Shown one piece after another: positions 16,960 to 25,815 of a DNA stretch of 49,576 bases. Numbering within the stretch: the first letter of the stretch is position 1; each line of letters opens with the position of its first letter. A program made the position numbers and the translations under genes. The stretch comes from Pirellulales bacterium (GTDB taxonomy: Bacteria > Planctomycetota > Planctomycetia > Pirellulales > Lacipirellulaceae), in the NCBI GenBank assembly GCA_022448345.1, contig JAKVCB010000013.1, forward strand, positions 1 to 49,576. The letters are read 5' to 3'. A model generated the notes under the pieces. It worked only from the letters and a program-made list of their open reading frames with translations. It did no database searches and had not been told where the DNA came from.

Positions 16960-17697
16960 ATGTCTACTTGCAATCCCCAACTCGATCAACTGCGTCACGA
17001 ATTATCTTCCTGGGAAAACAGTGCCCGGAACTCAACCGAGTCGATTGTTTCGACCGGCCACCCTGCATTGGATGCAATCTTGCCCGCAGGTGGACTGCGG
17101 CGGGGATCTCTCGTGGAATGGCTTGCCGAGGTACCAGGCCACGGAGCAACCACACTGGCTCTGCTTTGCGCCCAGGAAGCGTGCCAGGCAGGTGGTGACC
17201 TGGTCATTATGGACAGTGACTTCCCGTTTCATAGTGACTTCCCGTTTCATAGTGACTCCCAATTTTATGATGGGGCAGAATTTTACCCTCCCACTCTGGC
17301 CACCTGGGGAATCGATCTTGAGCGACTGATCCTACTGCGTCCACGATCCCAACAACATCTCCAATGGGCAATGGTCCAGGTCCTGCGTTCACCCTCGGTG
17401 GGAGCCGTTTGGGGCCATTTCAACCAACGCGATTCCCATGCCTTCCGCCGCTTGCAACTGGCCGCCAGATCGGGTGATACATTAGGCCTGCTCTTCCGAC
17501 CAGCTTGCATGCGCCGAGAACCAACTTGGGCCGATGTGCGGTTACTGGTTCAACCCCTGGCTGGCCAGCAGCCACGGCAGGTACGCGTAACCCTCTTGCA
17601 CTGTCGAGGTGGTGGAAGCAAAGGTTCTGTTGAACTTGAAATCGATGTCCCTAAGTCAGGACGATTTAGAAAAGTACATGTTGGACCGAAAAAATAG
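16960..17697 (+). CDS. imuA: ImuA, RecA-like SOS mutagenesis protein
   Basis: A 245-residue RecA/SulA-like protein that acts with ImuB (and usually DnaE2) in damage-induced mutagenesis. Landmarks are STGHPALDAILPAGGLRRGSLVEW (30-53), which positions the domain, and a degenerate P-loop GHGATTLAL. A Walker-B-like strand LVIMD is followed, after an insertion, by FYPPTLATWGIDLERLILLRP, the most typical ImuA segment. The N-terminal region is short. An in-frame stop at 16945 fixes ATG 16960 as the start. The strand following LVIMD carries an 18-residue insertion made of a tandem repeat. It is followed 120 bases later by imuB. Confidence 0.92.
   Translation: MSTCNPQLDQLRHELSSWENSARNSTESIVSTGHPALDAILPAGGLRRGSLVEWLAEVPGHGATTLALLCAQEACQAGGDLVIMDSDFPFHSDFPFHSDSQFYDGAEFYPPTLATWGIDLERLILLRPRSQQHLQWAMVQVLRSPSVGAVWGHFNQRDSHAFRRLQLAARSGDTLGLLFRPACMRREPTWADVRLLVQPLAGQQPRQVRVTLLHCRGGGSKGSVELEIDVPKSGRFRKVHVGPKK
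17215..17268 (+). repeat. Three tandem 18-bp units inside imuA
   Basis: Units at 17215-17232 and 17233-17250 are identical (AGTGACTTCCCGTTTCAT). A third, diverged unit at 17251-17268 begins AGTGACTCCC. They encode SDFPFH twice and then SDSQFY. Because the unit is a multiple of three the frame is kept. Expansion by slippage is the obvious origin. Confidence 0.9.
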
Positions 17698-17817
17698 GAC
17701 CAGGTGTTTCCTGCAAACCCTCTCTTCTCCAGCGCTAACAGGACCCACTCTTCCAAGAGGAAAGTGGAAAATAAAACCTAGCCATATATCTGCACAAGCA
17801 GTTAGGCCTCCCACACT

Positions 17818-19419
17818 ATGACTCGTATCCTTTGTCTCTGGTTCCCCAACTGGTCGATTCAACGTCTGCTACACTGCAAGCCAGAACTAAAGCGTCGATC
17901 TGTGGCTCTTTTCAGCAACACGGGTCGACGCGGCAGTCAAATCGTAGCCTGCTGTGATACGGCCTATCGCCAGGGGGTTCGACCTGACATGTCGCTGGCT
18001 GAAGCCAAGGCAGTTGCGGGAAAAAATCGCCTGCTTGCCGAACTCTACAATCCGGCTGTTGACCGCCAAGCACTAGAACTGTTGGCGGAACGTTGCGAAC
18101 CCTTCAGCCCACGTGTCGCCTTGGAAGAAGGCAACCATCCCGAAAGCCTGCTGCTCGATATCACCGGCCTGGATCACTGGTTTGCCAACGAACAGCAACT
18201 GGCTGAACAGCTTACCGCACTGCTTGCGTGTTCAACCACGGCACCAACCTCCACGGCAGCAGGCCTTCCCCCAGTTCCCCCTTACCAACCCGCTGAACAA
18301 GAAGCCATGCATTCGCGAATCGCCATCGCCGACACGGTAGCCGCGGCATGGGCAATGGCACACTTTGCCCACACCTTAGAGCCACCCCCCGCTTTTCCGG
18401 TCATTGTCCCTTGCGGCGAAGACCCCTTGCTCTTTTCCCTACCAGCAGCAGCCCTCCGTTTGCCGGAGAAGGTTCTTAAAATGCTCTCGCGCCTGGGAAT
18501 TATCTCGATTGAGCAAATCCTCTGCCTGCCTCGCAGCAGCCTGAACTCGCGTTTCGGAAAAGAACTTTTGCGGCGCATTGATCAAATCACCAATCGGATT
18601 GTGGAGGTGGTCGAACCTCATCGCCCCCCTCCACAATTTTCAGTCGAGCGGCCGCTAGAATATCCCATCGACAATCGCGACTCGCTCGCATGGATCCTCC
18701 GCGAATTGGTCGATCAACTCGCAGCCAAACTACTCAACCATGACCAGGGAGTCGTTCAACTAATCGTCCGTTTACAATGCGATCAACAAGAACAGCGGTG
18801 TTTTCACATAGGACTGTTTCGCCCGTCGGCTGCTGCCGGGCACATCCAGGAACTCGTCGAGTTACAACTGGAAAACTTTCAAATCCCCGCACCCGTCCAT
18901 CATGTACAAGTCATAGCAACGATGACTGCCCAATTAACACTGAATCAGCATGAACTTTTTTCTGACAATCGTCTCACCAACGCACATGAACGATTACTCC
19001 TTGCAAACCGACTCCGCAGCCGCCTGGGAACCGAGGCCGTATTACAACCTCAACTGAAAACCAGCGCTTTACCAGAACAGGCATGCCGCAATGTGCCTTG
19101 GACTGAAAGGGCAGACAAGTCCCACAGGAAGAAGCCGGCGTTCCCCCCGGGACCACGTCCCCTACTGCTCTATCGCCCTCCGCGCCCCATTCAACTGGCC
19201 AGGGATTCTCCCACAGGACAACCTCAATGCGCCTGGATCAATCGGCAACCACACAACATCGTTCAAAGTTGGGGCCCCGAACGGATTGAAACTGGCTGGT
19301 GGCGCGGGCCTTCTGTCCAACGCGATTACTACCGTATCGAAACGACAACTGGCAGTCGCCTGTGGGTTTTTCGACAACTCAACAACAACGGTTGGTTCCT
19401 GCACGGTGAGTTTGCATAG
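17818..19419 (+). CDS. imuB: ImuB, catalytically inactive Y-family polymerase-like protein
   Basis: A 533-residue protein, the hub of the ImuA-ImuB-DnaE2 mutasome. The start [15 protein letters not shown] is typical of the family, with CLWFPNW where active Y-family polymerases have the metal-binding aspartate motif. The second acidic motif is replaced by LLLDITG (111-117), so it should not polymerise. The middle has the Y-family fingers/little-finger region, including a [16 protein letters not shown] helix-hairpin-helix. The C-terminus (WVFRQL ... WFLHGEFA) is the usual ImuB ending. DnaE2, often next, is not here. It is 120 bases downstream of imuA and presumably in the same operon. Confidence 0.95.
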   Translation: MTRILCLWFPNWSIQRLLHCKPELKRRSVALFSNTGRRGSQIVACCDTAYRQGVRPDMSLAEAKAVAGKNRLLAELYNPAVDRQALELLAERCEPFSPRVALEEGNHPESLLLDITGLDHWFANEQQLAEQLTALLACSTTAPTSTAAGLPPVPPYQPAEQEAMHSRIAIADTVAAAWAMAHFAHTLEPPPAFPVIVPCGEDPLLFSLPAAALRLPEKVLKMLSRLGIISIEQILCLPRSSLNSRFGKELLRRIDQITNRIVEVVEPHRPPPQFSVERPLEYPIDNRDSLAWILRELVDQLAAKLLNHDQGVVQLIVRLQCDQQEQRCFHIGLFRPSAAAGHIQELVELQLENFQIPAPVHHVQVIATMTAQLTLNQHELFSDNRLTNAHERLLLANRLRSRLGTEAVLQPQLKTSALPEQACRNVPWTERADKSHRKKPAFPPGPRPLLLYRPPRPIQLARDSPTGQPQCAWINRQPHNIVQSWGPERIETGWWRGPSVQRDYYRIETTTGSRLWVFRQLNNNGWFLHGEFA

Positions 19420-19561
19420 TCCCTCAAAGGCACCTCGTGCCGTGGCTACCTGGCCCCACCAGAGTGGGTTTACCGGTCGCGGACCTGGGTGGTACGATAG
19501 GCCCCCAAAGAAACCTGCCGTTCCTTACAAACAAAAACACTGCCTGGCGGAGACTCTTGCC

Positions 19562-21028
19562 GTGGCCTCATCTTATCGGCGAATTGCCAGTTTGCGCACT
19601 GCAGAACAATTTACGGATTATCTAGCCGCACACCAAATCCAACTGCCCTTCGACGCAGAATTGTCGTCAGGCCCGGAAAGTCCGCTCGCCGCGCCCCTGG
19701 AAGTCGCTGGGCGTAAAATTGGCAACCGTTTCACCATCCTCCCCATGGAAGGCTGGGACGGAACCACGGCCGGAAGTTCCACAAAGCACATGGTCCGCCG
19801 CTGGCGCAATTTTGGCCTCAGCGGCGCCAAGTTGATATGGGGAGGCGAGGCCGTTGCCGTTGAGCACGCTGCCCGCGCAAACCCCAATCAGCTTTGGCTT
19901 CATGAACAAACCAAGGCTGAAATCGGCCATTTGCGAACGGAACTCCTTGAGACCCATCGCGAATCGTTTGGCAAGGATGACGATTTGCTGGTCGGGCTCC
20001 AGCTCACCCACTCGGGGCGTTTTTCCCGACCAAACGCCAAGGACCAACTTGAGCCAATCGGACTCTATCATCATCCGATTCTTGACGAGCGGTGTGGCGG
20101 CTCCGACAAAGTCCGCATCCTTTCCGATCTTGAGATCGACGACCTGATTGAAAAGTTCGTAAACGCTGCAGCAATTGCTGCTGATCTGGGATTTGATTTC
20201 GTCGACATCAAGCACTGCCACGGTTATCTGGGCCACGAGTTCCTCAGCGGTTTCGATCGCCCGGGACGCTATGGAGGCAGTTTCGAAAACCGCACCCGCT
20301 TCCTGCGCGAAATTGTCAGCGGTATTCGTCACAAGTCCCCCGATCTGATGATCGCCGTCCGCCTCAGCGCCATCGATTGGATCCCCTTCCAAATGGGACC
20401 CGACGGTGTGGGAGAACCTTGTCCCCTTGAAGATCAAGAATACCGCTTTGCCTTCGGAGGGGACAAAACGGGGATTGGGATCAATCTCAGCGAACCCGTT
20501 TCCCTCCTCAAACTCCTGGAGAAACTCAACATCCACCTGGTTTGTACTTCGGTCGGCAGCCCTTACTACAATCCCCACATTCAACGTCCCGCCTACTTTC
20601 CGCCCACCGATGGTTACCAACCGCCGGAAGATCCGCTCGCTGGCGTGGCACGACAGATTGAACTGACATGGCAGTTGAAACAGGCCTGTCCTAATTTGAC
20701 CTATGTGGGTTCAGGCTACAGCTATTTGCAGCAATGGTTGCCAAATGTTGGGCAAGCCGTAGTACGAAATGGCGGAGTCGATTCGGTGGGTCTGGGCCGC
20801 ATGGTGCTCTCTTATCCCGACCTGCCAGTCGATGTCCTGGCAGGACGCAAACTCCAGCACAAAAGGATTTGTCGCACCTTTAGCGATTGCACCAGTGGAC
20901 CGCGCAACGGCATGATCTCCGGTTGTTACCCGCTGGACGAATATTACCGGCAACTGGATGAGCGGAAAAAAATCGATGCGATTAAAGCTACCTTTCGCAA
21001 ATCGATGGGATCGACCACTCACAAATAA
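19562..21028 (+). CDS. NADH:flavin oxidoreductase (Old Yellow Enzyme barrel)
   Basis: An FMN-binding TIM-barrel reductase. The frame is open far upstream through imuB, but a GTG at 19562 with GGAG nine bases before it is the best start, giving 488 residues. Landmarks are [12 protein letters not shown] (FMN and substrate strand), [15 protein letters not shown] with the conserved HxxHG-like [22 protein letters not shown], and the terminal [11 protein letters not shown] phosphate-binding region. The C-terminal NAD(P) domain of dienoyl-CoA reductases is absent. The Fe-S cysteines are replaced by an unusual C-x6-C-x10-C pattern (RICRTFSDC ... SGC). It follows imuB by about 140 bases. Its substrate is unknown, and a link to mutagenesis is unlikely. 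Confidence 0.88.
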   Translation: MASSYRRIASLRTAEQFTDYLAAHQIQLPFDAELSSGPESPLAAPLEVAGRKIGNRFTILPMEGWDGTTAGSSTKHMVRRWRNFGLSGAKLIWGGEAVAVEHAARANPNQLWLHEQTKAEIGHLRTELLETHRESFGKDDDLLVGLQLTHSGRFSRPNAKDQLEPIGLYHHPILDERCGGSDKVRILSDLEIDDLIEKFVNAAAIAADLGFDFVDIKHCHGYLGHEFLSGFDRPGRYGGSFENRTRFLREIVSGIRHKSPDLMIAVRLSAIDWIPFQMGPDGVGEPCPLEDQEYRFAFGGDKTGIGINLSEPVSLLKLLEKLNIHLVCTSVGSPYYNPHIQRPAYFPPTDGYQPPEDPLAGVARQIELTWQLKQACPNLTYVGSGYSYLQQWLPNVGQAVVRNGGVDSVGLGRMVLSYPDLPVDVLAGRKLQHKRICRTFSDCTSGPRNGMISGCYPLDEYYRQLDERKKIDAIKATFRKSMGSTTHK

Positions 21029-21298
21029 CCCTCGGGGACATGGCAACCACCGCCCCAGGAGCTAAACAAATCCCAACCACCTTACAGGTGTCCTCCTCAT
21101 TTCGAGAAGCAACTGAACGTGCCATCCTTGCCGAGCCCAAGTCTGCATCTTCAGACTCCGGCACATCCGATCTAAAAGTTGGACTGGAACAAACCAATCA
21201 ACCCGATTTCGCAGGAAGATTGCGGAGAACAGATGTCTCGGGAGATGAGTTTTGGTAAAGTCGTGAGCCGGTTTTTTAATTCCAATTCCGAGGCACCA
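21029..21298 (+). other. Non-coding or decayed region before the Gfo/Idh remnant
   Basis: About 270 bases. A frame at 21040-21258 (MATTAPGAKQIPTTLQ..., 72 residues) is low-complexity and unlike any family I know; it probably does not encode a protein. The last 80 bases include GAGG six bases before the ATG at 21299, apparently the old ribosome-binding site of the decayed gene. Confidence 0.35.
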
Positions 21299-21500
21299 AT
21301 GGGAACAACCACGAAAACGAAGTTTGCGGTGATTGGCCTCGGTTGGTTCGACGAGAAACACTGTGAGGCACTCGCGGCTATTCCAGACGCCCAAATCTAC
21401 GCAGTCTGTACGAGAACCGAATAGCGTCTCAACGGAGTCGTGTTACACGGGAAAGGTCGTGAACATTGCTTAACGGACGCTCACACTGGCAACGCGGTCA
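21299..21500 (+). pseudogene. Decayed Gfo/Idh/MocA oxidoreductase, N-terminal remnant
   Basis: ATG 21299 opens MGTTTKTKFAVIGLGWFDEK, the Rossmann start of Gfo/Idh/MocA dehydrogenases (GLGWF-EKHCEAL ... YAVCTRTE). A TAG at 21422-21424 stops it at 41 residues. Reading through it, the frame continues RLNGVVLHGKGREHCLTD, which resembles the next family segment and suggests a single TCG-to-TAG (Ser) nonsense change. Similarity fades before 21500, and the remaining 300 or so residues are missing, replaced by the PfkB gene on the other strand. The right boundary is approximate. This is a remnant, not a functional enzyme. Confidence 0.6.
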
Positions 21501-21556
21501 AGCCAACAGAGGGAGAAATTTCTCGCCAGAGGTGCACGACAAGCCCTAATGCAACG

Positions 21557-22576
21557 CTATGCGGGGCCACATTCCCGCCATCGCAAAACCACCTGCTCTG
21601 GTGTTGCCGTGCCCGTGGTGCCAAGCTGCTGCACAGTAATTGAGGCAACCAGGCAACCAATCTCCGCAGCCTCCTTTAAGGTTGCCTCTGAAGTTAAAGA
21701 AGCCACAACGGCAGCTGTCACACTGTCACCAGCGCCGACAATATCGACCGGCCCGTTGACGGGATGCCCGGGAACGCGGATCAAGCGGCCCTCCGGACAA
21801 CCGACCGAGATGCCTTCCGCACCCTGTGTACAAAAGACTGGCTGCCCGGTTTTCGCCATCAGCGCTTCTATGGCATCCTCCATTGCATCTCCGGACGTTT
21901 CGGCGGCGGCAGTCAATTCTGCCTGGTTCCCTTTGAGCACACCGCACGAAAATTGGCCAATTTGTGCCCGACTGTCGACGAAGATCAATTTTTCGGGGTT
22001 CGCGCGGTGCAGTCTGACCAGGGTTTCGCGAACTTGATGATTGACCACGCCCCATTCAGGCTCGTTGACCTGATCGAGCACAATCCAACCATCCACTTTG
22101 TCAAATGTCTGACTCAGTCGATCACACACTTCGTTGGCTGCTTGTTGACCCAGTGGCTCGCGGGAACGAATGTCCAAGCGGTTGAGTTCCTCCAACGCAC
22201 CGCTGTCTGTCAGGCGAAGCGGTTTTGTATACGTGGGTGTAAGCCGCCCTGGATGTTGAATGATGTGCGACTGATCAACCGGAATAGACTGCAGTGCACC
22301 AAGCAAGTCATATCCGTGGCCATCATTCCCAAGCACGGTAATTGGCACCAGGCAACCAACTCCTAAGGCAGCGAGATTGTTCATCACCGTCCCTAGAGCT
22401 CCCGGCACATTACGAACCTGGTCAATTTGAAAAGCTTCCAAGCTGGTTTCCAGCGAGGTTTCATAAACACCTGCTGCGAGGTGAAGATATCGGTCGAGAA
22501 ACAAATCGCCAATCAGACCAATCGTCCGATCTGGAAAACGTGCCAACTGCTGTTCAAGTCGAGACAGGGAAATCAC
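21557..22576 (-). CDS. PfkB-family carbohydrate kinase, HldE/RfaE-like
   Basis: A 339-residue ribokinase-fold kinase. The GDLFLDRYLHL start (IGLIGDLFLDRY, 19-30) and the C-terminal GPVDIVGAGDSVTAAVVA, with the catalytic Asp in GAGD, define the PfkB family. The N-terminal GGA motif reads PGALGTVMNNLAALG. The overall pattern is closest to the heptose-7-phosphate kinase domain of HldE, though the adenylyltransferase half is absent. Its ATG overlaps the stop of the HAD gene by ATGA (22573-22576), so the two are translationally coupled. This suggests a kinase-phosphatase pair acting on one sugar phosphate, possibly towards a nucleotide-activated heptose; the substrate is inference. Confidence 0.88.
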   Translation of the reverse strand: MISLSRLEQQLARFPDRTIGLIGDLFLDRYLHLAAGVYETSLETSLEAFQIDQVRNVPGALGTVMNNLAALGVGCLVPITVLGNDGHGYDLLGALQSIPVDQSHIIQHPGRLTPTYTKPLRLTDSGALEELNRLDIRSREPLGQQAANEVCDRLSQTFDKVDGWIVLDQVNEPEWGVVNHQVRETLVRLHRANPEKLIFVDSRAQIGQFSCGVLKGNQAELTAAAETSGDAMEDAIEALMAKTGQPVFCTQGAEGISVGCPEGRLIRVPGHPVNGPVDIVGAGDSVTAAVVASLTSEATLKEAAEIGCLVASITVQQLGTTGTATPEQVVLRWRECGPA

Positions 22577-23391
22577 AGCATAACCCCTATGGTAGAAAGC
22601 AACTCCTCATGTTGTTGATAGTTGGGAACGATGATATCTGCCCCGGCTTGAATGAGCCGATCTCGTTTCCACTCGTCCACACCCTGCCGGTCGTATTCAT
22701 CACTGGCAACGCCGATGGCAAGTCCTCCTACACGTTTAATTTCTTCAATCTCAACATATCCATCGCCAAACCCGATCAACTGCGATCCGGTAACACCAGT
22801 ATCCCGGATGATTTGATGGATCAACATTGCCTTGGAAAACTTTTTGTAGTCGTCCAGAGCACCATACACGCGCTCACCAAAATGCGAGTGGAGTTCCAGC
22901 AGTTCCAATTCGTCCCGCACATAGTCAATGTCAGTGCCCGAAGCGAGGTAGAGAGTCAATCCTGACTGCACAAGTTGTTCGATCAGGTGCTGCGATCCAA
23001 GAATCGTCATTGTCTCAGCCGCGACTTTTCCATTGCGTATGGTTGCAATTCGCTGCTCAACACCCGCCCAGAGCCTGCGGTGATACTCCTGTTTGTAGTC
23101 GAGAGGGTCGAGCGGTGTTCCTCCACGTTGGACCACCTGTTCGGCCAGTTCAATCATTTGGTAAATTGTCTGGCGACCGGTCAGTCGGGTAACAAATTCG
23201 GTCACTAACTGTGTGAGGGATTCCTCACTTTCATTGGATCCGACTTCTTGAAGAATCTCGACCATCATCGGGATCATGACATCCTGCCAGCCTCGCCGGA
23301 TCAAGGAAAGCGTCCCGTCAAAATCGAAGATTGCAGCCCGAAACGGACCACATGGAAACTTGGCATTCACAATCTCAATCGAGTGAGACAT
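22573..23391 (-). CDS. HAD-superfamily hydrolase
   Basis: A 272-residue HAD phosphatase. Motif I is FDFDGT with nucleophile D23 and acid/base D25 (residues 22-27). An alpha-helical cap follows, then motif II LYLASGTDIDYV, the Lys-bearing segment, and motif III GFGDGYVEIEEI, where a Glu replaces the second Asp of the usual GDxxxD. The protein partners the downstream PfkB kinase through a 4-base overlap. It probably dephosphorylates a small sugar phosphate or a related metabolite. The first gene of this leftward operon starts at 23391. Confidence 0.87.
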   Translation of the reverse strand: MSHSIEIVNAKFPCGPFRAAIFDFDGTLSLIRRGWQDVMIPMMVEILQEVGSNESEESLTQLVTEFVTRLTGRQTIYQMIELAEQVVQRGGTPLDPLDYKQEYHRRLWAGVEQRIATIRNGKVAAETMTILGSQHLIEQLVQSGLTLYLASGTDIDYVRDELELLELHSHFGERVYGALDDYKKFSKAMLIHQIIRDTGVTGSQLIGFGDGYVEIEEIKRVGGLAIGVASDEYDRQGVDEWKRDRLIQAGADIIVPNYQQHEELLSTIGVML

Positions 23392-23916
23392 TCGACCTTT
23401 ACCGTAAACTTATTGGGTTACACAAAAACAGGTTCTCACGAGACACCTGACACTCACAACATCACTTCGGCGGATAACATCTCTTCGTTATACTCGGCAC
23501 GCTCCCGTCCGGTCAGGGCCTTTGTTTCGAGGGCCCACCAGTTTTCTGTGCCGCTCGAAAAAACAAGGAACACCCTCCTCGTGCAAGCAAACCGGCTCGA
23601 AGAGTCCTAGAACGGTTACCGCCGAACAACTCTCGATGAATTCTGATCATGCGGATTTTGTCGAGTCTCCCTGTCGGAGAAATTGAGTGCCATTGGCCGA
23701 AAACACGGCAGCTTACCCATAGCCAGGAACCTCTCCCGAAAAGGTCGGGTGTGCCGTAGGGATCTAAATATCCGCCGAAAATGCCCTGGAGAAGGATAAG
23801 CACCGCGGAAAGAAAAACCGTGTTTTACGACTGGCGCCCAGACGACAAGCTGAGGCAAGCTTAGAATCCGCTCCTCTTTCCCCAACGAAAACAACCCGCT
23901 ACCGCTTCGCCGAAAA
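23392..23916. other. Intergenic region between divergent genes
   Basis: About 525 bases between the leftward HAD gene and the promoter of the FAH gene. Short frames on both strands (for example a leftward one ending at 23616) lack family character or good ribosome-binding sites. No RNA gene or repeat is visible. It is likely to hold the HAD operon promoter and could hide a small RNA. Confidence 0.4.
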
Positions 23917-23945
23917 TTGACTAGAATCGGGGGTTTGATTAACTT
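23917..23945 (+). promoter_or_regulatory. Promoter region of the FAH gene
   Basis: TTGACT (23917-23922) and TAACTT (23940-23945) are spaced by 17 bases. The same stretch contains TAGAATCGGGGG (23922-23933), also present before rpmG, in which TAGAAT could instead be a -10. The downstream gene has a clear GAGGAA site eight bases before its ATG. Confidence 0.45.
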
Positions 23946-23995
23946 TCGATCAGCCGCGCGACAGCAGCATTTCAGTCCTACGAGGAATTCTTATT

Positions 23996-24802
23996 ATGAA
24001 AATCATTCGTTTTCTCAACGACCATTCTGAAGAACAATATGGCGTACAACACGACGACGGATCAACAACCGCCTTGGAAGGCGATATTTATGGAGAATAC
24101 CGTGACACCGGCGCGGCAGCCTCAGTGAAAAAGTTACTTGCACCTATTAAGCCAGTCGATATCCTGTGCATCGGCTTGAATTACGTACGACACGCCCAAG
24201 AGGGCAACTCACCACCGCCCGAACATCCTGTCCTGTTCATGAAAACCTCCAGTTCGCTGCAAAATCCGGGCGACCCGATCGAATTGCCACGAACGTTGCG
24301 AAGTGACAAAGTTGATTTCGAATGTGAATTGGCGGTCGTGATTGGAAAAACGTGTCGTAATGCCACCCGAAATAACGCTTTGAGTTTTGTACTTGGCTAC
24401 ACCTGTGGTCATGACGTCAGTGCCCGCGACTGGCAAATACAGTGGGGTGGTAGCCAATGGTGCCGCGGAAAAACCTTTGACACTTTCTGCCCTCTAGGGC
24501 CCTGCCTCGTAACAACAGATGAAATTACCGATCCCAACGAACTGGGAATTAAAACGGTACTCAATGGCGAAACCATGCAGGATTGGAATACCAACGACAT
24601 GATCTTTGACGTTCCCACCCTGATTGAATTTTTGAGTGGCAGTACCACATTGCTTCCAGGCACCGTGATTCTCACGGGAACACCTCATGGGATTGGCGGT
24701 GCACGCAAACCACCGGTATTCCTGAAAGACGGTGACACGGTCACCATCGAGTGCGAAAAAATCGGTGCCTTAACCAACCCAGTCGTAGAAGAAAAACAAT
24801 AG
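23996..24802 (+). CDS. Fumarylacetoacetate hydrolase family protein
   Basis: A 268-residue FAH-fold enzyme, of the kind that acts as acylpyruvase, 2-keto-3-deoxy acid hydratase/decarboxylase or similar. The metal-binding triad is visible: E109 and E111 in DFECELAVVIG and D140 in GHDVSARDW. CIGLNYVRHA and the C-terminal GTVILTGTPHGIGGAR, typical of the family, are present. The N-terminal 50 residues are the small cap domain. A GAGGAA site precedes ATG 23996. It is monocistronic as far as can be seen; the natural substrate cannot be told from sequence. Confidence 0.92.
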   Translation: MKIIRFLNDHSEEQYGVQHDDGSTTALEGDIYGEYRDTGAAASVKKLLAPIKPVDILCIGLNYVRHAQEGNSPPPEHPVLFMKTSSSLQNPGDPIELPRTLRSDKVDFECELAVVIGKTCRNATRNNALSFVLGYTCGHDVSARDWQIQWGGSQWCRGKTFDTFCPLGPCLVTTDEITDPNELGIKTVLNGETMQDWNTNDMIFDVPTLIEFLSGSTTLLPGTVILTGTPHGIGGARKPPVFLKDGDTVTIECEKIGALTNPVVEEKQ

Positions 24803-25082
24803 CTGTTGTGCTGTTTACCGTTTATTAAGCCTTGCACTTTCTCCAATAATCAACGATCACTACCCATTCTGCCTTCCAGGACCGACTCCATCGCGGTACC
24901 GAGATGGCAACGGGGATTAGTCAGCCCATCGGCAGTCGTGTGACCACGCTCACCATGGAAAACCTGACTCCGGCAAGTTGAATTTTGCACATCTGAACCA
25001 ATTTTTATTTAGGTCAACGTGTGAAGGCCTCATTCCTTTTAGGGCCAGACAAAAACCTCCTTATTAAACAAATGGTGTCACC

Positions 25083-25685
25083 ATGTTTAGAACAACGAAT
25101 CTTTCCAGGCTACTCTTCTCCTCCGCACTTGGAATCGTCACCCTGATCGGCTGCCAACCCGGCACGTCCTCCAAATCACCAGAGCATACCGACAACCACA
25201 ATCATAGCCACAACCATGCAGAAACTTACGACGAAGCACTGGCTGAACTCGACAAACTGAGAAAGACAATCGAGACCAACTTTAAAGAAGGAACCGGCGA
25301 ACTCGCTCATAAATCGCTTCATGACGCAGGTCATATCCTGGAGGAACTCCCTGCCATGGCCAAGAAAGAGGGGATTTCAGGAGCCGACTTTGAGAAAGTA
25401 GAACAGGCCGCAGACCGTGCTTTCAAAGCCTTTGGAAAACTCGATACGTTCCATGGAAAGCAAAAAGATTCGCCTTCCGAATTGGATGCCGACGGCCTCC
25501 ATTATGAAAAGGTTGCTGAGGATATCGATTCTTCCTTCCATGATTTGCACGCAAAGGGAGCTGCTGCCCACGAACACAGTGCTGACCACGAGCATGATGA
25601 GACCGGCACCCATGATGATAGCTCATCAGACGATTCGGCAGGCGCGAAGAGTCCAGATCAGCAACAGGACAACGGTCAAGAATAA
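25083..25685 (+). CDS. Histidine-rich lipoprotein, unknown function
   Basis: A 200-residue protein with a lipoprotein signal: a basic n-region, a hydrophobic core and the lipobox L21-I-G-C24. After the cysteine comes a His-rich spacer (HTDNHNHSHNH), then a helical, charged region of about 110 residues (LDKLRKTIETNFKEGTGELAHKS... DFEKVEQAADRAFKAFGKLD). A second cluster follows (AAHEHSADHEHDETGTHDD) before an acidic, glutamine-rich tail. The two His/Asp-rich patches suggest divalent-metal binding (Zn, Ni or Cu) at the cell surface or in the periplasm. No specific family is recognised. A 280-base region precedes it. Confidence 0.8.
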   Translation: MFRTTNLSRLLFSSALGIVTLIGCQPGTSSKSPEHTDNHNHSHNHAETYDEALAELDKLRKTIETNFKEGTGELAHKSLHDAGHILEELPAMAKKEGISGADFEKVEQAADRAFKAFGKLDTFHGKQKDSPSELDADGLHYEKVAEDIDSSFHDLHAKGAAAHEHSADHEHDETGTHDDSSSDDSAGAKSPDQQQDNGQE

Positions 25686-25815
25686 GATTTTCGGGAGTCT
25701 TGCATAACGTATGCCATGCTCTTGCCATCCAGTGCTGCGGTGGTCTCCTTGACAGGTTCACGATAAAGAACACCTCTCCGCGTTTGGTGCAGCTTTGAAG
25801 AGTGGTAAAACGCAG

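Noticed and set aside
16562-17329. Long rightward frame overlapping the SRAP gene and imuA
   Set aside because: It covers two genes in other frames and its translation shows no domain; imuA is clearly the real product.
21040-21258. 72-codon frame before the Gfo/Idh remnant
   Set aside because: Ser/Thr-rich composition and no homology pattern; more likely noncoding.
25756-25771. GTTC-N8-GAAC inverted repeat upstream of uvrA as a definite LexA box
   Set aside because: Four-base arms recur often by chance, and the spacing differs from known boxes; mentioned only as a hint.
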